DNA of 51,871 nt from Antrodiella citrinella (GCA_004802725.1 SGPM01000192.1:1-51871); one strand, 5' to 3'; shown: positions 1 to 12,206, numbered from the stretch's first letter. Program-made: numbers and translations. The notes: generated by a model not told the origin, from the letters alone.

Positions 1-2131
1 CTCTGGTGAGCCCTGAGGAGGACTTTGAGCTTTTTCGACGGCCTGGCGGGCACGTGAACCGGCGCTTGAGGCCGTCTACGGGTATGCCACTTCCCTTTTT
101 CCCGACAAAAATGGCCGCTGAGCCCGGGTCCGTCCCGACATCTAACCCTCGAGATTTGGAAGTGGCATCTGAGGGGATTTTCCAGGGTCCTAGCCTACAC
201 TGACAGAAACAGACAGCGAGCAGTTGGGCACAACCCCCATCTGTGGTTGACATCAAGACCACCCGGATCGTCCAGTCGGATCGCGTCTACATCCCATCAA
301 GAAAAGTTGCAGCGCTCACGGTAGTGGCGAGAAGCAAAGTGTAGCATGCGAAAAAGCCCCAAATGAGCCCCTTTCCTTCGGCATTCCGAGCTGAATCTAC
401 AAGACCTTCGGCAACGATACCACTCACTACCACCTTGAGATGATTGGACGACGGTCCCGAATACCAAGCTGAACGAGCTTCTGTCTCTCTCAAGCACGTC
501 GCAGGGAGCGGCGACGCTTTGTCAGGGAGCACAAGACGAGAGCTCCCTTAGCTGTCGGTATAACGTTGTTATCAGTGGTGCTCGAAAGAGAAGTATCTCG
601 TACCATCAACACCAAGAGCATTGGTAGCCTCAAGGCACCCGCGCTAGACTGTTATGCAAATGTTCCTTCGAGAACCGTTCAACATTGGTCACGGTCAAGT
701 CACGGTCGATCTCGACGACCCCAGCGTCGGAACCAGATTGCCAAAAGACTCATGGCAGAATCCTGAGACGTCAGTCTGAGGTCACTGAGGAATTCTGCCA
801 AGACCTGCAGCTGCAGGTCTGAAGAGGTCTGAAGGTATCTTTCAAAGACTGCTGGTTGATGAGATCGATCGTCCCAGATCTGCATTCTCGCTCACGGGAA
901 GAAGTTGGTCTGAAATTGGGGAAGACAGCACTGCATCACATCAGCGCGCACGGCGTAGGGTACATAAGCGTCTCCGATGCAGGTCCGAGCCAGCAGTAGC
1001 ACTACACACGCCGGAGTGAGAATGTTGGACTCCACGAAGAGCAGTGTATCCGACCCTTCTGGAGGCCAGGTGTACGGGCAGGATCAAGAGCTGTAGAGGA
1101 TGAATTAGCCATCTGTCTACGGGACGTCGAGATCGCATTGCATCGCGTCTGAGTCCACCGTTCAGCACTGGGAGGATGACAATTAGGGTACCGCACCGTT
1201 ACCTAACCTGAGATTAGGGCAACAGACTCGCCGACGGCACTGCGGGTAATTCCATATCCCCCCACGCCATAATGTGATTTGTCCAATGAAGCGACCGTCG
1301 AGCACGGCTTTCGCTTTTCAAATCGGCGAACGCAGCTAAAGGCAGCTGCGTGCTTGCCACGCGTCTGCGTAGCGACACGTTGACCGCCGCGACCGTAGAA
1401 TCGGGCAAAGGCACGCTACGGGGCATGTTGGTGTTTCGTTGCAAACTTTTGCAGCCCCCGACCTGTCTGTCCTCCGGGTTCCCCGCACGGCGCAAAGCTT
1501 TGTCGTAACGCAACGCGAGCTGGACCAGCGAGCTCTCAGGACGCTATCGCAAGGCCGACGGTGCCTATCGAGCTATGAACGAAGCCACCGCCTTGTAGCC
1601 TGCAGACGGTGCTTGCGCAATGCGAAGGACAGAGGCGAAACCCCACAACGGTGGCGATGCGGCATTGCTAGGCCGGATTCCTCTATGGTACTCGACTGTC
1701 ACTCAGCAAACAAAGGTTGCGAGGACGAACACAGGATAACATGTGTCCGTGTTCTCGATCGCAAAACACGGGAGCCCTTTTGGGCTTAGCACCGGTTTGC
1801 GGTTGCAGCTGGGTTGCAAAACTCGCGATGCTCTTTCGTTTGATTTGGTACGAATCCGATACGTTTTTGGTGCTGATGGCTCTCCGATATGCTGTTGATT
1901 CCGTCTAATTCGGTCACGGTGCAACTGATACGACTGTCCCTGGAAGAAGCTTTGCGCTAGGAGCTCTCCTGAAACGATCTCAAATTTGATCTGGCGGCGG
2001 CGGTCCTTCGCAGTCACATTCACTCAAACCAACCGTTGACTCGCCGACAGGTATATAGCAACCATGGCATCATCCTACGCTCCCTTCTGCATCTGCTTCA
2101 TCACCTACTTACGCGCCACCGACCCCGGCAC
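1..2131. other. 5' intergenic region, no convincing gene
   Basis: No reading frame here is supported by splice-linked continuation or a recognisable domain; the frames seen are short and lack a good start. The stretch probably serves as the long upstream region of the homeodomain gene that begins at 2132; developmental regulators in fungi often have extended promoters. A perfect 20-bp palindrome lies at 801-820. A TATA-like string (GGTATATAG) occurs at about 2050, roughly 80 nt before the chosen start. Confidence 0.5.
801..820. repeat. Perfect 20-bp palindrome
   Basis: AGACCTGCAGCTGCAGGTCT equals its own reverse complement over all 20 positions; the next flanking pair (A/G) does not match. 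It sits about 1.3 kb upstream of the homeodomain gene start. It could be a dimeric-factor binding site or a chance or hairpin-forming sequence. Confidence 0.7.
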
Positions 2132-3888
2132 ATGTCTATGGAACCTGCCGTTTCTCCCTCAGACTCTACCTCCTCTCATCATACCCACGAAGATGACGAC
2201 CGTGCAGACTCGCTCAACTCGTCTCCCAGCTCGAGCACCTCGCCACTGACCCCTACCGACAGTCCGTCGCCGGGCGAGGCCCTCGACTCCGACAGGCATT
2301 CTCAGGCTGGTCCCATTCGCACCAGGTCGGCGTCGGCGGCCAGTTCGAAGGGCTCCATCGAGACCAAGGAGAAGCGCAAACGCTCCAGAGTCACACCAGA
2401 GCAGCTCGCCCATCTCGAACGATACTTTGCCTTGGACCGCAGTCCCACCGCTGGGCGACGGAAGGAGATTAGCGAGACCTTGGGCATGCTGGAGAGGCAG
2501 ACGCAGATTTGGTTTCAGAATAGGTGCGGCCACTGCAACTTCCTCTCAAGAACTGATCCGCTCATCCGCTGTTTTTTTTGCAGACGAGCCAAGGCGAAAC
2601 TACAAGATGGCAAGAAGGGTGGCCGGAACGGCGTCGTAGACGTTCCCCCAGACATGCCTCCGGAGCTCGCCGCCGGTTTCGACATGAGTCTCCACACCAT
2701 GATCCATGAGAGTGAACGTGAGTGCTGCATGCATTCACTTCAACGTATCGCGTTTTCGACCGTGAATACTCATTAATATCCACGCCGTCAGCTGTCACCA
2801 TCATCCCATGCGACGACTTGTCTATTGGCACCTGGAAACGGATAGGTACCACAGTCAGCAGGCACGACCTGGTCGCTTACGTCTGCGAGGTGAAGCGTTG
2901 CTTGACATGGTTCATCCATTCAGCTGGATATGGATTCAAGATGGAGATACCCTTCGACACCATCGTAGAGACGAAATTCGTCAATGCGGCCCCTGGCACG
3001 GGGCTCGCGTCCTTTCTTCTCGCGCAACCACCCGCCTTCTACCTCGAGACCATCACTCCCTCCCCGGGAAACGGCCCGCCCACTCGTGGTTGGAAACCAT
3101 GCTCTGACTGGACGGAGGGAATGCAAGCCACGAAGGTGTTGCGACATGATCTGGTAGGATCGGCGGTTCAGCTCGCCCACGTTTTGAGAAACCTCAACGT
3201 TAACAACTCTACTGGCTCTGAGATTTCCCTGCATCCCCCGTCTTATCGCCCCACCGCCGATATCTCTCCCACCCCAACCCAAGCGTCAATCCTAGGCTTT
3301 GTCGAGCCTACTCAGGATTTGATCCACACGTCCAGACACGACCATTACGGGTATGATCTTCAGAGACCCCATTCCGGTAGCTCCCTTCACCACCCCTTGA
3401 CCCACTCGCCTCATCTTGATGATGGTCTCATGAATCACTCGTCCCCATCCATCGTCCCCCATGGCGCCTACCCGCGCATGTCTTCTCTTCCCGCAAGAAA
3501 TTTTTCTGTATACCCTGACTACCCTGAACACTCGAAGACTCACGGTTATCGTGCACAAGACCTGGACATCTCGGGGCGAGACGTCAACTACCACCTGTCA
3601 CATTCCGGTTCAGCGATACCTCGCCGGTCGAGCTATGGCGACGGGCCACCCACCTCCTCTAGCTCCGCGACACACTCCTCTTACAACTCCCCGTCTCCTC
3701 ATCCAGTATCTGCACAATTCCACTCGTCACCCTCGAACGATTACTGGCAGACGTCTCATCACTCGCCTATGCTCTCCGGTACTTTACCGCCGCCCCTGCT
3801 ACGCTCCGAAAGCCATGCTCTCGCGCAGGGTCCAGGTATGAGTTTCAGTCAGCCTATTGGCCACCACCATCTCAATGAACTTCCATAA
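2132..3888 (+). CDS. Homeodomain transcription factor
   Basis: This is a nuclear DNA-binding regulator. Proposed exons are 2132-2523, 2584-2717 and 2792-3888 (540 aa), with GT/AG introns of 60 and 74 nt that keep frame. After a Ser/Asp-rich N-terminus, a homeodomain spans about residues 81-141. It has the basic arm KRKRSR and the recognition helix TQIWFQNRRAKAK, whose WFQNR/RAK is assembled exactly across the first intron. After it come a conserved-looking block (about 180-320, with RCLTWFIHSAGYGFKMEIPF) and a long Ser/Pro/His-rich tail, a common activation-type composition. The ATG at 2132 is chosen because upstream in-frame sequence has no ATG; a second in-frame ATG lies at 2138. It may correspond to the basidiomycete developmental homeodomain group (hom1/hom2-like), but I cannot assign which. 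Confidence 0.88.
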
Positions 3889-5287
3889 TCCATTCTTACT
3901 TAGGGGTTGTAGGTATAGCTATGTCGGAACGCATGCCCATGCAAAGTAACTTAGTTGTATAGATACCTATTGATTTATTGTGTTCCCAGTTTAATTTTAC
4001 GTCGTGAAATGGACTAGTATACCTGTTGTATTTTGACACATCTATTCCCCAAACCCAGATATTCAGCTTTCTTTCGTTGTCGCGTATGACGTGGCGTATG
4101 GCGTGGGCGCGTACTGCGGGGGATTGTCAAGCATTTCGGACCTAACTTACCTCGTCTGAAGCAAGTTGTATTGCGCTGCGCGCATGATCAAACCTGATCC
4201 CTGCATCGCGTTGTTCCGTCACTGGTCCCAACTTCACAGGAGTGACGTAGACGCGGAGAGCAGTGCATGGCAGTAGGTTTCCGCACATTCGCGAACCGCC
4301 GGTCGTCTATGCGATGATCATTGAGAAAATGATACATGGTAGATATGTGCAACGCAAGATAGGGTATCAGGGTCGCTCTGCCCTCAAACGGTCGGCGTAG
4401 GTCTTGCTTACGATGTTGACTGCAAAAGTCAAACCTCGTTAGTCGATATCTGTGAAAATCACTCATGAAACGGGAACTCACAGGCCTCCAAATATCTGTC
4501 AATACACCGTGACAAGCAGGTCTACAACAAGGGTGCGTCATTGTCAGAAGACGCAGTCGAACGATATACATGTTCGTGCGCACCTCCTCCGAACCGGACA
4601 ACGAGGTGCCGGGTTTTGTTACGCACTTCTGGAAGCACTTCTCATTACATTTCTATGTCGCCAATAAGTTCCGAGAAGTCCGATGCAAGACGACAGAGGC
4701 GTACGTTTATAAGTTGTTGCGCGTTCAGCATCTGCATTTCGTTTCGGACAGACGCCATGAACGCTTCCTTGTTCCGCTGCATGTCTGCGAGAATATGATC
4801 AAAAACTTATTCGACATGCAATGCGAAATTGCGTACCCGGTGCAGATGCAGTAGGGGACGTGCCAAGAGACCCTCCGAGAAACGACATGGTAGTGGTCAC
4901 AAGAGCTTGTAGGGGTGCGTTGGCGAATGTACCGATTTGCCACCGACAGATAATCTAGCAGTACTTCTTTGCGGATGAGGTGTTGTTAAGAAAGTTATTC
5001 TGTTGCGAAAAATGGCCTCGAAGAAGGAAGACTTTGACAATCTATGAGCAGGTCGCAACAAGTTCTCTTGAGTGACGTTTTCCCAAAATGGTCGACCACA
5101 TTTGTGGGCGCTCTCAGCACGTGGGGTTGCTTGTGTTAGACGCCCGTCATATTGCGTTCAAGATTCATTGAAGAGATTGCAATTTGCGACTTTCGGTCCA
5201 TTTGGCACTGCAACACTGCCTTGTCAACTGAATCTCTGGTACCGGCGGTAGAACTTCAAGCGTGCCAAGACTGAACTCTACCGTGCA
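3889..5287. other. Intergenic region, no gene seen
   Basis: This 1.4-kb stretch separates the homeodomain gene from JJJ1. It starts with AT-rich sequence after the stop (for example TGATTTATTGTG near 3970), consistent with a 3' UTR. The open frames (such as 4570-4854, plus strand) show no family motif and no splice-supported extension. Nothing else is recognisable. Confidence 0.5.
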
Positions 5288-7426
5288 ATGGGTGCTAACG
5301 AGTCCAGAACACGAGGCTCCCGTGAGGATGCTTCCGCGGGTCCTCCGGACTATTATACTCTGTTGGAGGTGGAGGAAACTGCTACGGCAGACGAAATAAA
5401 AGTCAGTTGTCAATGCTTGTCTTTTGGAGACAGATTTTAACGATCGGCGCCGTTAGAAATCATTTCGTAGACTGGCACTCATCCATCATCCCGACAAGAA
5501 TCATGGCAACGTGGATGAGGCAACAAAACAGTTTGCAGAGCTACAACAGGCTTACGAAGTGCGTCGTGCATGTTCCATCCTGGATTCAATCTCTGATCAC
5601 GTATCTATCAGGTCTTGAGTGATGAGCAGGTGAGCACGGTGTATCGTTGTCGCCACAGTCATGTCATTTCAATAACCGCTGGTTCAAGTAGGAAAGGGCT
5701 TGGTACGACAGTCATAGAGCCTCTCTTGTTCCGGAACCGGATGCGGAAACTGTCTTCGAGGACATCAAGAAGGGTGCAGCACCGTCGCGTGCAAGGGATC
5801 GTGGTCTCACCGTGAACCACCTTGCCCGCTTCTTTGACCCTATGCAGTACAACGGATTCGGCGACGATCCAGACGTACGCGCTTGCTGATTCTTCAACGG
5901 CTCATCGCGGAACTGAATTCATTACAGAGCTTTTACACCCTCTACCGGCATCTGTTCTCCCGTCTTGCCCACGAAGAGGCACTGTTTGATGAGAATTTGG
6001 ATGCGGAGTCCTTCCCTTCGTTTGGCTATTCGACGTGGCCCTGGACAGAAGCTTCTAAAGCTGAAGTTGGATCGGCTGCCCGCACGTTTTATACCTACTG
6101 GCTGCATTTTTCGACCGCTAAGGATTTCTCATGGAAAGATCAATGGGATCTGGCTGAAGCACCGGATCGACGCGTTCGCAGGTGAGGTTGAGGCAGTTGA
6201 TGCCACAGGTCCGTACCTTGTTGTGTATGCTGATAGTGAGTTAGGCTGCTCGAAAAAGATAACAAAAAGGCTCGAGAGGATGCACGGAAGGAATACAACA
6301 AAACTGTCAGAGTAAGTAAACGTTGTTACATCTGTGAGCGAGCGCTGAGTTAATTTTGTTCTGAAGACTCTTGTAACTTTCATAAGAAAGCGAGACCCTA
6401 GATACAAATCTCACATTGCACAGCAAGCTCAGGCGAACGCGACTCCAGGTACGAAGGCAAAAACAACTCCCTGGACGGGTACATCTAGTACTCCGCAGCG
6501 CGCTGCCGCCGCAAGCTCGTTTGTAGAGCAAGCCTGGCAGAAACCGAGTACTTCTAAGCTCAACGAGCACGCCGACTTGGAGTGGGCGGCCGCAGAGGCT
6601 CTCGAGGATGCAGAGGAATGGGAATGTGTGGTGTGCGGAAAGACTTTCAGAAGTGAGGCGGCTTGGGACAGTCATGAGCGCAGTAAGAAGCATATACAGG
6701 CGGTGGAACGATTGAAGCAGGAGATGTTAGAAGAAGACGAGGAGCTTGACCTTCAAGGTGAACCCGAAGCTGGTGAAGATGACAGGATCCGTGAAGACCC
6801 ACAGAACAATTTGCTATCGGAGCCGCCCGTGTCTCCTTCTCCGTCAGACTCAGCACAACCCGTTTCTGAGGCTCTGCCACCGTCGGATGTTCCTGCCATC
6901 GAAGAGGACTCGGAGGGAATACTGAATCAAACACGTTCGCGGTCCAAAAAGAAGAGAACGAAACAGAAGCGAATGCCGTCTCCAAGTCCACCATCCAGAA
7001 CGGACAGAAAATTCAGAAATCGACAGCTTCCTGTATCTCCTTTGGATGCCGACGAAGACGTCAAGATACCAGCACTCATATCAGATACCAGAGACGGGCT
7101 GTCTTCAGCACCGACTGCCAGTGCGGCAGCTTCCGGTGATGAAGGTTCCCAGCTTCCCAAGACTGAGATGTCTAAACGAGACAAACGCCGTGCTCGAGAA
7201 GCCGCAAAGAAGGCTCAAGGAGACACCCAGACCGCGGAAAAACTGGTACATACGCTTCATTCTGGTCCTGCTGCTGAACCCTGCCTCATTAGACCTCCGT
7301 TAGACGTGCAATGTCTGCTCAAGTCAGTTTGACACTCGCACCAAACTGTTTGCGCATATCAGCGACTCTGGTCACGCCTCCGCCATGGAGAGTTCTAGGG
7401 GAAAGAAAGGCAAGAAGGGCAGATGA
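5288..7426 (+). CDS. JJJ1: Jjj1/DNAJC21-type J-protein (60S ribosome biogenesis)
   Basis: This cytosolic Hsp70 co-chaperone, in the known family, helps release Arx1 and recycle 60S biogenesis factors. I trace eight exons: 5288-5401, 5457-5558, 5612-5629, 5692-5874, 5928-6181, 6245-6311, 6367-7245 and 7304-7426, giving 579 aa in one frame. The N-terminal J domain ([18 protein letters not shown], then [10 protein letters not shown]) contains the essential HPD. It is followed by the Jjj1-specific region ([30 protein letters not shown]), a basic helix ([15 protein letters not shown]) and a first C2H2 finger ([10 protein letters not shown]...SHERSKKH). After an acidic/basic low-complexity linker, a second C2H2 finger ([18 protein letters not shown]...H) precedes the Lys-rich end. 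The third exon is only 18 nt. Domain order and length match the family closely. Confidence 0.93.
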
Positions 7427-8137
7427 CACGCATCCGCTGCAGGTCGGAGCGCCGTTCATAGTCCTGCATGGGTGAGCACATCAGCTACAGCACGGCGGCT
7501 AGCACGTTGATCGTGAACCATAGGAGCATCCGTCGCACAATCGGGAAAACGCACTGCAGTTGATGACTGGCCAATGCTTTTCAAGCCATTCGCTCGGCCA
7601 ACCGGGACTCACGCTTTCAATGGTGAGGAAATCATAACGGCGTTTCTCGATACGATGTGAACGACGAATTGTACTGTAACTTTCAGCGCCATCCGAGAGT
7701 TACTGTAGACGTCAGTATGTGTCGAGTCGGATCCGGAACCGAACCGAGTGAGCATCGGACTTTCATCTCCCATCAGTGTATCGATGCTACAGAGTGATGA
7801 GAAGAGACTGATGACTGGAAGTGTGCAGGGATGACTGCTGTTGCCTCGGGGGCATTCTTCAGATTCTATCACTTCGAATGAGGCCGGAGTCCAGACGGTC
7901 GATGAAATGCACGGGGCAAAGAATTCCGGATCCTGAGAAAGACTTGCACCAAAGCACATCTTACGTTGCGACTCCATTGACGACCGCTGGCGACCAACAG
8001 GTTTGATCGCGAGACGACTTCTGACTGGAACATGATGAGGAGAAGGAGCGAACAAGGCACCGAACAACCTGTATTCTATTCGTGGAGACACATTCCAGTT
8101 ATCTGGACAAGTACTTCGTCAGCCCTAATGTACGTCT
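7427..8137. other. Convergent 3' intergenic region
   Basis: It lies between the stop codons of JJJ1 (plus) and COX12 (minus), so it should hold both 3' UTRs and terminators. A 160-codon minus-strand open stretch (7609-8091) lacks an ATG at its end and shows no domain, so I do not call it a gene. Confidence 0.45.
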
Positions 8138-8680
8138 TCACGGCTCGAGGGACGCCGGGAAAGTGCCATTTTCACGCTGCTCGTCCCACTTGCTTGTCTA
8201 AAAGAAGTATGGATGAGTCGTGAGTATTTGCAGAACTAGATACGAAATATGCATACCCATTCATCTAACGAACATGGGCGTCAAGTGAGCAAGAGAGGCT
8301 AGCTAAGACAAGCACGATGAATGACGCACTGGGGCAGAGAGAGTTGTAGGCACGCTTGAACTGCTTGCACGGGGCAAAGTCCTCGCCTTTGGCGGCAATG
8401 CACTTGAAGTAGTCAGTGTAATTCTGGAAGCTGCGGGCAAGGTTCAACACGAGACATATATTGCGAAAATGATTGACTACGCACCAGTGCCTCGTCTGAT
8501 TGGTGTTGGGGAAACGGGCTGCAAAATGCACCGTAAGATTGTGCTGGGTTAGAGTGAGTTCCGGGACTGACCGTCGAAAGGCGCGGTCTGCAAGACGTAT
8601 TTGCTGGCGAAGAAAAGGGGTTCAGTGGCGAGCACGACGGAGAGCGAGCGCTGCGCAACGTACCTGGCGAGCTCAGACAT
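8138..8680 (-). CDS. COX12: Cytochrome c oxidase subunit VIb (Cox12/COX6B)
   Basis: This small intermembrane-space subunit of respiratory complex IV is known to bridge the oxidase dimer. The gene is fragmented into six exons: 8664-8680, 8572-8603, 8485-8518, 8330-8430, 8257-8264 and 8138-8197 (minus strand, read in that order). They join in perfect phase to 83 aa, the normal family length. The family signature is intact: FDARFPNTNQTRHC leads into the twin motif C28-x9-C38 and C49-x10-C60 used for Mia40-dependent disulfide import, then LCPNEW...KWDEQRENGTFP. No cleavable presequence is seen, as expected. The fifth exon is only 8 nt. Conventional ORF scanning misses this gene because no exon exceeds 101 nt. 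It is divergent from PRP18, 198 bp apart. Confidence 0.95.
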
Positions 8681-8878
8681 GGCTGTTGCGATGAGGAGAG
8701 GGTGATGCACGACGACGAAGAGGAATTTGAAAGAGAGACGGCGGTTGTTTGTGTGTCGGGAACGGACGGAGACGCTCGGCTAGGACTCGCCTCGGCCATT
8801 CTCCCGCAACCTCGACCACAACTCCTTCATTCTCGTCCTCGACGACATCTACGACACCGGTTATCTATTTACACAACA
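8681..8878. promoter_or_regulatory. Shared divergent promoter, COX12 / PRP18
   Basis: Only 198 bp separate the two start codons, so the promoters and both 5' UTRs must share this interval. The plus strand is C/T-rich just upstream of PRP18 (CTCGTCCTCGACGACATC), as is common for fungal transcription start regions. No individual factor site is claimed. Confidence 0.55.
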
Positions 8879-10201
8879 ATGGAGGCCCTCAAAGCAGAGA
8901 TAGCGTTGAAGCGAAAGCTGAATCAGAGCGACTCAAATAGGCCAGCAAAGTACATGCGGAGGGGCGAAATTGAAAAGTTGAAGGAGGACCAGGAGAAGCA
9001 GGAAAAAGATGCAAGGGAAGCCAAAGAGCGGGCAGCAAAGGAACAAGAGGTTGCTGCGAATGCAAAAGTGAGCTTCAATCATCATCGCGCATTCGCAGTC
9101 GAGCTCATTTACACTGGAGAACAGGCCGTTTCAGCATCGACCTCTCACTCGCCCCAACCAACCGGCTCTCGGGATTCCAGTACCCCAGATCCTGCTTCGA
9201 CGTCCTTCAATATCTCAAACGAGGAGACCGTTCGTCGTCTTCGTGCCAAGGGTCAGCCGGTTTGCCTGTTCGGAGAGTCTGACAAGGACCGCCGACTGCG
9301 TCTTCGTGCGTTGGAGCTCATCGAAGAGAAGGAGCACGAGCGTCACGGAGGCCAAAACGACTTCAAGAAGGCACTCGAGGATGTTGAGAGTCGGGCCCAG
9401 AAAGACACCGAGCAGGACAAGGCTCGCAAGAAGGAGGGTCGTCAAGGCAAAGACGCTTCGACTTCAGAGTCTGAAGTCCTTGACTTGACCCTCGTAAAGT
9501 CAGATCCGGGTAAACTCTATCCTATAATTTACTATGCTATGAAGAGGGCCCTGAAGGACTGGGAGGAATGGATGGACGACCGACCAGGTACGTCCTGGTA
9601 GCGTCGTGGCGTTTGTCCGTTCACTCACACACGCTTCAGATAGCGTCAAGCATACTACACAGGGTAGAATGGCTGCTGCTACACAGCGTCAGTCTGCCGA
9701 ATATTTGAAACCGCTATTCAAGTTGCTACGGTCAAGGGTACGTGTCGGTCACACTCTTCTAAAGATATAGCATTGACAGCGTCTTGATTGAAGTCCCTTC
9801 CAGCAGATATGCTTGCGCGTATAGCAGAAATTGTCCACTACATGCAAAAGAGACAATACCAGAGGGCTAACGATTCGTATTTACGGTTGTCCATCGGCAA
9901 TGCACCTTGGCCTATTGGTGTAACCATGGTGGGGTACGTCCTGTGACCCGTTCTGAGTCATTCGTCTTCTAAACCTTGTGTGTAGTATTCACGAACGTTC
10001 TGCTCGAGAGAAGATCTCAGCAGATCAAGTGGCTCACGTTTTGAATGACGAAGTTAGTCGAAAGTACATTCAGTCCTTGAAACGGTAACGTCCTCTCCGT
10101 CGCATTTTTATTTGCTAAAGCTTGATATTCGAACTTTCAGAATTCTTACATTCTCGCAAACAAAGTATCCGCCCGAAGATTCGACACAGCTTATGGGATG
10201 A
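8879..10201 (+). CDS. PRP18: Pre-mRNA splicing factor Prp18
   Basis: Prp18 is a U5 snRNP-associated factor that acts with Slu7 in 3' splice-site choice during the second splicing step. Six exons (8879-9067, 9125-9587, 9640-9737, 9794-9933, 9986-10084, 10141-10201) give 349 aa, close to the human protein. The N-terminus [14 protein letters not shown] and [12 protein letters not shown] resembles the PRPF18 start. A central PRP4/SFM-like block ([17 protein letters not shown]) follows. The C-terminal Prp18 helical domain is unmistakable: [13 protein letters not shown], the highly conserved loop [18 protein letters not shown], then [19 protein letters not shown]. Intron 1 (57 nt) is a multiple of three without a stop, so an intron-retained product would stay in frame. 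The start follows a short leader on the divergent promoter shared with COX12. Confidence 0.95.
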
Positions 10202-10841
10202 CCTTTTGTTTGAGCAGTGTTGTTTGTGTCTATGTATCCTCTGTATTTTACATCTACTGTTACTGGTCGTGAAGCATGACGTTCCTTATCAGTGTGTATA
10301 CTATCACCATGTCTTTCATGATCACCCGCTCGGCGCTCAGCGTGCACATCGTTTTGTCAGAACATACAGGCGTATCGCTTTCGTAGATCAATAAACTTGA
10401 ATCATCGTCCAATATCGGAGCACCACTAAGCTTTCAAGCTTCAAGCTCGAGTGGTCGGATTGCTGGCAAACCTGCAGTCGACACGGTCCGGATTGGACAG
10501 TCCTATGGCTGAATTATGCGGACCGCGTTCCTCATACGCTTTCGTCTCGTCGGTATCTCATCACCCGTTCAGTCATTCATTTTCTCATACGATGGCCGGT
10601 GGGAGCGTATGATGCTTCCCGAGATCCAGGCCTTGTCTCATATACGACTCGTGACTAATAAATGGGGCACTGCAACCTCGATCGACACAGTGTGCCTCAG
10701 AGGACCAGCGAAAACATTTATTTGTGGTGACAGGGCCTGCTATCGAATATCATACAGTGATACTCCACAGGGAGTTCGTCTCTACCGTGCGGTGTGTAGG
10801 TACAAAATACACAAGTAAACCTCCGAGGACGCGTCAACAAA
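10202..10841. other. Convergent 3' intergenic region
   Basis: This lies between the PRP18 and APC10 stop codons. It includes a likely polyadenylation context after PRP18 (AATAAACTTGAATC near 10390). No additional gene is supported. Confidence 0.5.
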
Positions 10842-11835
10842 CTATCTGATACACTCGTACATTTTGAACTTTTGAGTTGTGAAAGGGAAAGGGTCATCGC
10901 TTTGCGTTTGCTCCCTGCAGCGTTCAACATATCAGTTTGGGGAAAAATTAGATGGTCATTGTAGACATACTCCAGAGGTCCCAAAACACGCAGACCACGT
11001 ACATGAGTGTCTTTGCCGTTCATGTGATTGGCCAAGACAATGACTTGTAGAACATACGCGTTTACTGGTTTACTAGAGCGCATAATGGGTATACGTATGT
11101 CAGCCATGTAATGTTCACCCAATAGCGACTGGACGCGACTTACAAACCCTCGCCGTCGTCGTTCGGCTCGGCCGACACGTCGAAAGTGAGCCACCCGTCT
11201 GGCTTGTCGAGGGTCACGACGCGGACGTCTTGAAAGTCGCTTTGGCCTGTCCCAGCTCTGACCGCCATCGATATGGGTGTGTAAGAATCGTCTAGTGGAA
11301 AGCTGAGATACAAGCTCAATTTCTGTGGCGTTTGTCAGAAAAAGCGCTTTGAAGGTGGAGTGGACCCAATGTACCTGTATGGACACCTTGCGAGGAAACT
11401 CAATGGTAATAAAATGCGGCTGGGGTCCGTCGGAACTGGGATAACACGCAAAGTTGATAAACAGCATAGGAATAACAAAAATGCGGACTGCGCTCACTGC
11501 CAAAATGTGTCTGGATCACCATCCCGCAGACATTCTGGGCCGAACCCAAATTTATACGAAGACACGGACCACTTCGCCAGGTACCCAATGTCCGGCCAAG
11601 GAAGCATGGGCGGATATCGACCTGGCGTTCACGAAGTTACCAGACAAAGGAAGATCACACGGGCAGACGCGTTGTACAAACATTGACACAAGAACATGAG
11701 ATGTGATTTTCGGAGTATTAAATCGGGCGACTTACTTGAGTGCATCAGCGGCGACCCATCAGTAGGTACGGAGGCTGAAGATGCATCTTCTATCGCAGTG
11801 AGGTATTGTGTCGGACCTACGCGAATGTTTGTCAT
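10842..11835 (-). CDS. APC10: Anaphase-promoting complex subunit 10 (Doc1)
   Basis: In the known complex this is the substrate-recognition cofactor of the APC/C ubiquitin ligase, forming the D-box co-receptor with Cdc20/Cdh1. Exons on the minus strand are 11736-11835, 11498-11621, 11375-11435, 11144-11322, 10971-11072 and 10842-10914. All phases agree and give 212 aa. The DOC beta-sandwich is clear: AKWSVSSYKFGFG, ECLRDGDPDTFWHSDGPQPH, FITIEFPRKVSIQKL, LDDSYTPISMAVRAGTG, then YVLQVIVLANHMNGKDTHVR. The protein ends KMYECIR; a C-terminal Ile-Arg tail is the known docking element for TPR subunits such as Cdc27. Splicing removes in-frame stops, for example in the 114-nt first intron. The N-terminal start is the least certain part: the ATG at 11835 is the first in frame after a stretch lacking family similarity. 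Confidence 0.92.
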
Positions 11836-12206
11836 CTGTACAAACTGTACTACCACCCTCTTTGTGGTCAATAGAGTGCAATACACCACCGAAAGGGGTA
11901 AATACGATTGAATGGTTAATGGGCGAGACCGTCAAATGACGAGGAGGATGTTGAACTGGAGTAGGGGATGGAACTTGAACTTGAGTGGCGGTCCGGTACG
12001 GTGACAGGGGGCGCCTATATACCAAAGTCCGTCATGGCGCTCCGACGCATTCTTATTCAATATCTTCCAAAATCGTGAGCGAGTGCGATGTTACTTTCGT
12101 CGGATATGTATTTATCATCTTTGCATATCCCTCAGGGACTAGAGTAAGCCACCCCGAGCTGTACCTTGAACCGTGCACTCCCCCGAGTCGCTATAGTAGC
12201 TACTGT
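11836..12206. promoter_or_regulatory. Shared divergent promoter, APC10 / UBA4
   Basis: A 371-bp interval lies between opposite start codons. A TATA-like string (CCTATATACC) lies at about 12013-12022, oriented toward UBA4. No gene is seen inside. Confidence 0.45.

Noticed and set aside
4570..4854. 94-codon plus-strand frame upstream of JJJ1
   Set aside because: No motif, no introns linking it to other exons, codon use unlike neighbouring genes.
7609..8091. 160-codon minus-strand open frame between JJJ1 and COX12
   Set aside because: It does not begin with ATG, has no recognisable domain and lies in convergent 3' DNA; probably chance.
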